The position numbers and the translations under genes are program-made. The notes under the pieces were generated by a model. That model made no database searches and was not told where the DNA came from. It worked only from the letters and a program-made list of their open reading frames with translations. From the NCBI GenBank assembly GCA_026996635.1, contig JALWKH010000120.1, positions 1 through 6,171 on the forward strand: DNA of 6,171 nt, given 5' to 3'. Origin of the DNA: Bacteroidales bacterium (GTDB lineage Bacteria > Bacteroidota > Bacteroidia > Bacteroidales > JALTDM01). This document shows, piece after piece, positions 5,838 to 6,171 of the stretch (positions within the stretch are counted from its first letter, which is position 1; every line of letters begins with the position of its first letter).

Positions 5838-6171
5838 ATGAAAAGGATAGTTATACTTGTTCTGTTTTCATTTGTTATTACGGGTTTTGCAATGTCCCAG
5901 TATTGTCAGTCGGAAGGGAATACGAGTTATAATACTTCCGTCACAAGGGTTATTTTCAATACAATAGATAACTCTACCGGGAAAACAAATGCATATGAAG
6001 ATTACACTTATATTTCTACCCAAGTTAATATTGGCAGTACTTATTCGCTTACTGTAAATGTGAATACCGATGGAGGTTATACTGTATATGCCAAAGTGTG
6101 GATAGATTGGAATGGGGATGGTGATTTTGCTGATGCCGGTGAAGAATATGATATGGGTAGTGCTACAGGTG
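5838..6171 (+). CDS. Secreted GEVED-domain protein, 3'-truncated by window edge
   Basis: The frame is open for 111 codons from the ATG at 5838 to the right edge. An ATG at 5831 is in another frame that does not give a signal peptide. Residues 1-21 form a signal peptide (Lys2-Arg3, hydrophobic core, likely cleavage near Ala-Met-Ser-Gln). From about residue 47 the sequence matches the GEVED domain pattern: AYEDYT near 55-60, a V-N-I-G-S-T-Y-S-L-T-V strand, then KVWIDWNGDGDFADAGEEYD at about 86-105. The last motif has the acidic loop (D-W-N-G-D-G-D) typical of the family and could bind calcium. Such proteins in Bacteroidetes are usually long, exported and often end in a T9SS sorting domain; that end lies outside the window. 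Partners may include proteases or adhesion modules, so the overall function cannot be named. No good -7 box is seen in front of it; the A-rich leader (TTAGAAAAAAATGAATT) is usual for the phylum. Confidence 0.87.
   Translation, partial: MKRIVILVLFSFVITGFAMSQYCQSEGNTSYNTSVTRVIFNTIDNSTGKTNAYEDYTYISTQVNIGSTYSLTVNVNTDGGYTVYAKVWIDWNGDGDFADAGEEYDMGSATG

Noticed and set aside
5831..5900. ATG at 5831 as start of the plus-strand gene
   Set aside because: It is in a different frame from the GEVED sequence and gives no signal peptide; the ATG at 5838 does.
1..6171. CRISPR arrays, tRNA or rRNA genes, insertion sequences
   Set aside because: No regularly spaced short repeats, no RNA gene signatures and no transposase-like frames or terminal inverted repeats were seen.

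Overview
The window looks like a low-GC chromosome segment of a Bacteroidetes (Bacteroidota) bacterium. Three things point there. One complete protein ends in a type IX secretion system (T9SS) type A sorting domain, and a truncated paralogue begins the same domain. Several genes are preceded by the Bacteroidetes promoter pattern (TTTG, about 19-20 nt, TAnnTTTG). Leaders are A-rich with no clear Shine-Dalgarno. The species cannot be fixed from the sequence.

Layout. Positions 1-1731 (minus strand) hold a large secreted protein whose C-terminus is cut by the left edge. Positions 1855-3693 (minus) hold a full-length paralogue, so the two are a direct tandem duplication; a strong terminator (1807-1831) and a separate promoter (1754-1784) lie between them. 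Positions 3750-5417 (minus) encode a POT/PTR2-family peptide transporter with 14 likely membrane segments. Positions 5528-5710 (minus) encode a 60-residue winged-helix protein, followed by its own terminator (5489-5516). On the plus strand, 5838-6171 is the start of a secreted GEVED-domain protein cut by the right edge. The 127-bp divergent spacer (5711-5837) carries a perfect 7-bp inverted repeat that could be an operator. There is no gene-free stretch longer than 300 bases.

How the genes may work together. The three secreted products are typical of the Bacteroidetes exported or cell-surface proteome, and the transporter would import small peptides with protons. Terminators separate the winged-helix gene from the transporter and one paralogue from the other, so this is mostly a row of single-gene units. 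The exception is the transporter to paralogue junction (3694-3749), where no terminator is visible. No common pathway can be demonstrated. I see no clear evidence of an undescribed multi-gene system. The most interesting items are the duplicated secreted gene with its duplicated promoter, the altered ExxER motif of the transporter, and the inverted repeat beside the small regulator.
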